From NCBI GenBank assembly GCA_002633005.1, contig NMRA01000417.1:262158-326157 (forward strand): a DNA stretch of 64,000 nucleotides, read 5' to 3'. The translations under genes and the position numbers were made by a program. Below, piece by piece: positions 57,371-64,000 of the stretch. Below the pieces are notes generated by a model that was given only the letters and a program-made list of their open reading frames with translations, was not told where the DNA came from and did no database searches. The stretch's first letter is position 1, and the number at the start of each line of letters is the position of its first letter. The stretch comes from Phoronis australis (lineage: Eukaryota > Phoronida > Phoronidae).

Positions 57371-60300
57371 AATCATTAAGTCCAGTGCTGAAGGTTATTA
57401 AGTCACTATAGTTGATTCAGATTTACAAAGTCTGTGGTTGGTAGTTGTCTGATGTGATAGTATTTTGACGTTTTGTTTTGAACCCTTTTTCTCAAGTTTC
57501 TTTCTATATTTGTGTTATTTCGAAAGGATCTTTAACAGAACCAGTACATTTTTGTAGTGTTTAGGTAGATTTAAGTGGCCATGATGGACAATACTTACAC
57601 ATGTACATACAAATGGTGTGGCCAATGAGTATTTTGAATGAAAATATATGTCTATGATTATTGTAGAAATTGCTTTCATATTGTAGTTGATTTCCTGTGA
57701 GAGACTGTTATACTATCAATCAGTCCTAAATACATTGTCTATGATTCAGTGATGATTTAGTCATTCCAAAAGTGATCCGTTGGAAATGTTCAATGGATTT
57801 GTTTTGTTGATTTCCCTTTAAATAAATTTATATATTTTTGTAAGACCAATTTTGAGGTATGTGTGTTAAAAGATTAATAATATAATACAAATACTATAAT
57901 ATTGTTGATATCCTGTGTAAATCACTACAGTGTGTAGTTGAAGTGACGTTAATGACAACATGTTGACTAGGTTTTGAGAAAATCACAATATAGCATGTGT
58001 ATTATAACTCTCAATCTTTTTCAATGTCACAAAACTCGAGATCATGAACTGATGATGCAGGTGAACTTAGGACCAATACTACAAAACAGAAGAGTCAAAC
58101 ACAACGTACATTCAAGCCACACGGTGCCACAAGTCAATCTGTTCATCTATGTATTGATGTTATCAATAAAACATCAAGTAAAATCTCACCCGTTTTATCA
58201 GCACACAAGTTTACGCAACATCTGGCCAATTTTTTGATCCCAGACGTTCATGAGTGAGAATCTTTGAATCATCTCGTGAAGTGTTGCCGCACTCCCCTCT
58301 CTCCCCATGGGCAAGCTCATCATCATTCTTTGACTTCACTGGCTACTTGTTTTTTTTCCTTTTGCTGTCACAATTTTACAAGAAGATTCTATACTTGCTT
58401 TCATCTCGGTGCTGCAACAATTTTTTTACCCTGGGTGACAGGCCACATGGAACAACTCCTGGGTGAGTCTTCAGTTTAGAAACCCTTGTTCTCAGTGGTT
58501 TGGTCTAAAAGTAGATGCCTGGCCTGTACTTTTCAAAACCCTGGTCGGGTGTACCTTCACGTCGTGGGTAACATGTTCGTTGAAGCTCACCTCACATTAA
58601 CAGTGAACTTGTTTCCTGAAATGAGAATAAATTCGTTCGTGAAACTAAAATTATGCTTGATGCACATGTAGTGCTCATTGCAATTTAATGGAAATATGCT
58701 GTTGTTATTGTTCAGTTTTGATACAAAAGTAACGCAGTAACGACACAAAATGTGATTAATTCATTGCACCGCACTTGTTTTGTAAACTTTTTCACGTTTT
58801 ATAAGTAAAAAGTTCATTACTGTTCGACACACCACAATGCGTTCCCAATCGCATAAACAAACACAAATTTGCGTTCCCGATCGCTTATTGTTGCGTTCTC
58901 GATAACATCTTTCAACAGAAAAGCGTCGAAAAATCAGAGATCCTGACAAAACTACAAAAAAAAAAGTTTTGCGTTATATTTTCACACGTCATTTCTTCAT
59001 AACTCCATGGTCAATTTATTGATTTAGTGCCAAAAATAACGGCAATTTGCCAAAATGATATTCAAATCACCTTCCTCTTAAGCGATGCCTCGGTCAACGT
59101 AACTTTTCTCCTGTAATTGGGAGAGACACTAGCCTAAACCTGCACTTCCTAAATGTGTTACGCCTTGAAGTCATGTCTCTGTTTTCACATTGGAAGTAAA
59201 AACAACGAAAATTCATCAAATTTACTCACCTTGCCTGGCTTCGCTTGTCGCGCCAAATTTCGTTCTCAATCGCGGGTTGGCCGGGGTGATTAAGGTTGTT
59301 GATAATTGTAATCTGTTTTAAACTGTTACCCATACTGACACAGTATAAAACATTATATACATAATCTTTGGAGACATTCTATAAGTTTTACCCACCGCAC
59401 GGCTACATCTCATTAGTGCAGCTTTAGGATTCGAGACTTTTTTCAATATACGGATTCTAGGAAAGACGATGGTGTAAAATGACACCTAGATAAGTCGCCT
59501 TGTCAAAAAGATCAAGATGTTTACCATTAAGCGTTAAAGACCGCAGTCACCAGTTTTAAAAGGTTCCAGGTGAACACAATCACCTTTTGCTACCACTATT
59601 ATCCTTTATTCATTTATTTGTACACATTGCCATCGGCCTAAAGTTATTTACTCGTCTTAATGGTTCATGAAACATCACTCAAACACTTGCCATGTTGATC
59701 TATTTTTGCGAATTATACTATCGTATTATAATATTAACATATCAAATCCGGAAATCTCTGAACTCGCGGATACTTTTCCTCTTCACCCATTGTGGTCTTG
59801 CGAGTTGTAAGATGAACGGTGAGTGTGGACATATTTGTGGTTCTAGGTCAATGGGATGAGCTTGACGCCACGGGGAAAATATGTGAACAGCAAGCGAAGA
59901 CTGTTTGTGTGTTTCCTTACTGTTGTTGAATAATTTTGATTTCTTTTCTGTGAAATCAACATTGCTCATATTTAACGTAATGCTGTGGAGTCTTGGAGTG
60001 CAAGTGGTTGGATGGATGTTTTGTAAACTTAAACATCCGGTTATTACAAATAATATTTCACACTGGCTACTGTTGATCACTTACTTATTATCAATGAAGA
60101 AATGAAGACAGACTTTGCACAAGTTCTACGCATATCAAATAAAATAATAACATAATTGCCCTCTAAATAAAACGCAATAAACAGCAGTATTGGCATGTAA
60201 CCCTTTAACTCTTTGTTTAAAACGCAACTAATGACAAACGAAACAAAATCTCAGCCTGAACCAAAGTACAAAAGAACGAAAGCCTAAAAGTGGACAATTA

Positions 60301-61175
60301 ATGTAATCTGCGTGAACTCGGTCACCTGCATCGTGGTTCACGTCGGTAAACCTCTAGAGTGTTTTTTGAAGTCTTTCTAGCCACACTTTCTACTTTGGGG
60401 TAAAATTAGTCCACAAAATCAGGCTAAGTCAGAAAATTTGTTTGCAACTCGCAGCCAAATGAAATGAATCCGTAGCCCACTCGGGAGCAGACTATAAGTC
60501 AACGCTAGAAGACAAAACTCAACTTTTGGCTAGTATAGTCTTCTAGAAACAAGCCCTTTGATGTGTTCCATAGACCAAGGTTCAAGCGAGAAAAGCAAGA
60601 TAACGTAAGTCCATGTAAAATTACGCCAGTGCTTCCTTGGTATACATGCTAGAGACCATAATTTAACTAAAATGTCGGCAACTTAACCAATTCTTCGGTC
60701 AAGTTGAAATGTTGAGTAAAAGAACTGAATTCGTGTTTTATGAGAAAACATCACTGTTACCATTCCATGAACGAATATTTCTCGCCACTGGGCCTTATCA
60801 AATGATGTCTTGCATCTGAAATCAGTATGAAAAGAAGACTTGTAAAGGAACGCCCACAAACTCTATACTTTTAACTGCAGCTACTTGTACATGGTTAGGA
60901 CGAGTTATTGGTAACTCACCAAGAACTTCATGAACATCTAAGACGTTAAACAATTGTTACAATTCAATACACGAGTAACTTTAATAATCAAAACGTGCCA
61001 CCGGCAGGTGATAACACTTTTCTGTACTGTGCGACTCGATAACCAAGGTCATGGGCGTCACGTGAACAGTCATGACCATTGACCTTGTATGCTTGACTAC
61101 TGTGACGAACTTAACAAAATATAGATACACCTTCCATTGCATATATTTTGTAAAATCCCATATTTTCTACCAGAG
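57371..61175. other. Intergenic, no supported gene
   Basis: AT-rich. A word close to GCGTTCCCGATCGC recurs at about 58840, 58872 and 58893, with a weaker version near 59262. No coding evidence; the first part could be 3'UTR of the broken zinc-finger sequence. Confidence 0.4.
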
Positions 61176-62032
61176 CAACGCAAAGTGTTAAAAAGACGTC
61201 CACAATAACTGCACCGCGAATGCTATGTTTATAGGGACTTTCCTTAGTATCATAAAATGGCCGATAGACGCCGCTTAATATGTCGAAGCCTCCGACAACG
61301 AGAAGTCGTTTCCCTTACAGAAGGCCCTGTCAAATTTCCTAAAAACAACAAAAAGTTACCAATACGTGACGTAGGATATGTCGAAATGTGTTATCTCTAT
61401 TATACAAACCTATTTGCATTTTTTAAAAATATCTTAGGAAACAGACTTGCGGGACACAGCGGTAGTCAGATCACTCCAAACGTCGTCGTCATCAGTTCAC
61501 ACATTCACTGAAAACACTGGCTATACAGGGGGTGAGATACAGCCGAAAACGCAAACAATGGCCACTGGTATTCTGGCCCGTCCGAAAATCAATGTGTGCC
61601 GTAGTCTTCTCAGCAAAAAAACTTCTGCTAAATTTCAAAATGATCCTTTTAGTAATTTGACAGATAAAGAGACGGACGCCAAAAACGAACTCGAAAATAA
61701 AATGATAACCTAAAGGTGAGGAAGAATACATCATGTCTGACAAAAAGGGAAGGCATCGTCTTCTTAATGGAAAAGCGTTATCCACATTTACCTAAGAAAT
61801 AGAGGCAAACGGAAAAAACCCTAAAATTACAACTAGAGGTCGCAGCGGTAGCCAGTTCTGTCCGAAGCTCCTCATTTTCCGTTGCCAGCTTCGTAGGAGC
61901 ACATCTGCCCTATCTCATTAAAATCTTGCAAGGAGTGTAAGAGATACAGCAGCAGATGGAGAACTTCCGGACACTGGACATCCAGACAGCCAAGACGGCA
62001 ATATGCACTAACTTATGTATTTGTGTTAGCAT
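61176..62032 (+). repeat. Dispersed repeat family A, copy 4, diverged
   Basis: Opens CAACGCAAAGTGTTA and passes through TCATAAAATGGCCGATAG and several shared blocks (GATACAGC, AAATTTC). It ends with a 30-nt remnant of the terminal hairpin at 62003-62032. Much more diverged than copies 1-3. Confidence 0.6.
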
Positions 62033-62398
62033 GATAATTCAACATGCGTAAAAGGGACCATAAAGGATGCACTGAATTACCCAATACGACGCACAGTTGG
62101 CAACTCGCATGAGATGCACATACATGTTATCAGAACTGACTCCTCTGCGTGACCGTTCCTAATTGCCCTTACAAAATTGGCTTTTATAAATTTACTCTCG
62201 TACTCGCTAAGCAAAATAACATGTGTTACAGAACAGCCAATAGAATGCAACAGGACATTGCTCTTGCATTTTGCAAATTGCAAATTGCTATTGAAACATT
62301 TTATAGAAATAATGTAACCGATCCCTGAATGTTCTGCTAGAATGAGGATGGGGCAGAGTCTAAACGCTGAAACTTCGTGATGCAATTCAAGATCACCA

Positions 62399-62721
62399 TT
62401 AGTATCGCTGGGACGGTCGCAATTCTACGCCGTTGTGTGGCGGCGGTGTATAAGGATTTCTCAAGTAGTTGTCGTATTGTTGCTTGATAGGCCTGCGACT
62501 CTGGTGGGAAGCCTCGGATGGTGGTGGTGCTGTTGTCCTTTCACGGCAGCAATTGTTGTTGGCGACACAGCAGCAACAGATGAGTATGGCAATGATGAGG
62601 TTTACGAGGAACAAAGCAGACAACACGCCAAAGACAATTAGCATGAGGCTTTCCGGTTGCTTACCATCGCACGTTTTGCCATTGCGATTTACAGTGAAGG
62701 CTTTGGCCTTTCTTCTGTTCT
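62399..62721 (-). CDS. Last exon of a single-pass membrane protein
   Basis: Minus strand. After a CTGTTTCAG acceptor (exon start 62721, phase 2) the frame reads NRRKAKAFTVNRNGKTCDGK, QPESL, then one hydrophobic segment (MLIVFGVLSALFLVNLIIAI). A cysteine cluster (LICCCCVANNNCC) and a proline/tyrosine-containing tail (APPPSEASHQSRRPIKQQYD, NPYTPPPHNGVELRPSQRY) follow to a TAA. The layout suggests a type I protein with juxtamembrane palmitoylation-type cysteines and a short cytoplasmic tail. RRKAK before the membrane could be a processing site, as in ZP-domain proteins, but that is a guess. Upstream exons are not found in the remaining 1.3 kb. Also readable as an ORF from the internal ATG at 62644. 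Confidence 0.62.
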
Positions 62722-63099
62722 CTGAAACAGTACGGTGTATTTATAATACCCTTGTTCATTTGCCTGTAGACTCTGTAGACCCTAACTGAAAGCTATTGGT
62801 TACAATAAGAATAACACGGCACAAAGGTTAACGGTTGCAATTTTAGTCTTGTCAAAAATACAACATCTGCAGTGACGTAAACAATATAAGTGAAACTTAA
62901 ATGAGATGAAAATTTACAGACGTAAGGGAGTTGCATGATTTGATTCTTTTATTTATTTTATTTACTTTGAGTCACTGTCATCAGGAAAAAAGGATGAGGA
63001 AACCAGTAAGCATCTTCTGTAAATTGAAGTCTTCGTAATTGTGGTCGAGTACAGCCACGTGAGTAGAAATTATTGGTCAAATGTACACTTAGTACAAAC

Positions 63100-63140
63100 C
63101 ATAGACATCATAATAGTATATAGTATTAAGATGTCTATGA
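63100..63140. repeat. 40-bp near-palindrome
   Basis: CATAGACATC and GATGTCTATG flank an AT-rich centre (TAGTATATAGTATTA). The whole is almost self-complementary. Confidence 0.75.
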
Positions 63141-63162
63141 TATAAACACTTAAACACTTCAG

Positions 63163-63250
63163 GGGAGGAGGCATTGTGGCCTAGTGTGATAGATGCCCGC
63201 CTTTTTTACTCGAAGTCGTGGGTTCGAGTTCCTCTGGGCCAAACTGCTAG
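63163..63250 (+). mobile_element. tRNA-derived SINE head
   Basis: Contains an A-box-like GTGGCCTAGTGTGATAGATG and a B-box GGTTCGAGTTCC 37-50 bases later, spaced as in tRNA-type RNA polymerase III promoters. It does not fold as an intact tRNA. An AT-rich stretch with AATAAAGCACA near 63300 may be its tail. Confidence 0.55.
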
Positions 63251-63329
63251 ACCTTTGAGTCAGGTTTCTAGCTCCTCTGCTCGGTTTTAACTATATATTA
63301 ATAAAGCACAAAAATAGTTCCAGGTGATC

Positions 63330-63720
63330 AGTGCAATGGGTCCACATACGCGGCTTGCGCACGTCTGGTACAACGTGTGCCAGACCACCTGCAATTATCT
63401 TTTTAAAATACTTCAGTCTGTTCAAGATAGAATAACTCGTTCTCTGAACCACCCCCTGATAATGTCAACTCATCAGCAGCTGTACGCAGTAACTGTACAT
63501 TGTGGGCAGTAGACTCTCACAGCAGATCATTTAAGGAGTATACAACTTAGGTCGTACCCAGTTGTCTTTTGGAGAGCACTTCAATTGTAGTCCCCGTATT
63601 CGTGTTAGAGTTTGTCTGTCGTTTTTCCCGTGTATGTCCACAGGTAGCCTAGAATTAAGAAAATGTTGTCTACACAGAAGTTTCCATCTTTTACGGTTCT
63701 AATTACACTTTATCACATGA
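63330..63720 (+). other. Possible LINE 3' coding remnant
   Basis: Frame pieces LFKILQSVQDRITRSLNHPL and STHQQLYAVTVHCGQ, then LRSIQLRSYPVVFWRALQL, loosely resemble the region after the reverse transcriptase in CR1-like LINEs. Weak. Confidence 0.25.
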
Positions 63721-64000
63721 ACTGTTATGTGTTGCGACACGACTGGGTGGTAACACCAAGTCCGTATTTTTTATATTACATGGGCGAATCACAAAGTAGT
63801 GCAACTTAGACATCCTCACGCCGTACATTTTATCGTCTGCAAAATACTAAAACTACCAAATGCGCGCCAACCAAACAATGCTGGAATTCCGACAAGGTGA
63901 CAAGATTATAATTGACAAATTGGGTGTCCCAACTGTACATACTCCCAGTCGGACGGACACACAAACAACTTCTTAAACGGACTCATCTTCGGCGGCGAAT

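Noticed and set aside
63163-63250. tRNA gene
   Set aside because: A- and B-box-like sequences are present but there is no complete acceptor stem or cloverleaf, so it is better called a SINE head.

Overview
This window is animal nuclear DNA. It has long introns with GT..AG borders, few coding bases, and many dispersed and nested repeats. The repeats include LINEs, Penelope-like elements, Tc1/mariner, hAT and Ty3/Gypsy remnants, and several families of short non-autonomous elements. The best-conserved gene is a seven-finger ZNF143/ZNF76-type (Staf) protein. Together with CTCF-like motifs and the repeat spectrum this suggests an invertebrate bilaterian, probably marine. I cannot name the species. 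All calls come from reading the sequence; no database search was run.

Layout. 1-7.8 kb: intergenic, with a degenerate tandem repeat (2.64-3.08 kb) and an L1/Tx1-type LINE fragment split by a MITE (4.2-5.3 kb). 7.84-23.15 kb, minus strand: the complete ZNF143/76-like gene. I assembled 13 coding exons (529 codons plus stop, every junction in phase) and a probable non-coding first exon behind a TATA box. Its introns hold a 447-bp palindrome, a partial duplicate of a zinc-finger exon, duplicated splice-donor sequences, two copies of a dispersed repeat ('family A') and a minisatellite. The last two both carry CTCF-consensus-like motifs. 25.4-31.6 kb: an inverted-repeat element, two oppositely oriented LINE copies and a mariner remnant. 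32.69-51.86 kb, plus strand: a five-exon short-chain dehydrogenase/reductase (SDR) gene of 290 codons. Its large introns hold a hAT remnant with terminal repeats, MITEs, a Penelope-like palindrome around an assembly gap, a second Penelope fragment with a GIY-YIG motif, another family A copy and a Gypsy fragment. 52.5-55.3 kb: LINE RNase H remnants on the minus strand. 55.97-56.93 kb: assembly gap. 57.1-57.4 kb: a broken C2H2 zinc-finger sequence. 61.2-62.0 kb: a diverged family A copy. 62.40-62.72 kb, minus strand: the last exon of a single-pass membrane protein whose other exons are not found here. 63.2 kb: a tRNA-like SINE.

The genes show no functional link to each other. The most interesting theme is regulatory. 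In vertebrates ZNF143 works with CTCF at chromatin loop anchors, and here the introns of the ZNF143-like gene contain repeats carrying seven exact matches to a 14-base CTCF consensus, all in one orientation. Several oddities look like assembly problems: three single-base Ns, each inside or beside a short exact duplication or inverted repeat, and a perfect palindrome around an N gap. They should not be read as biology without long reads.
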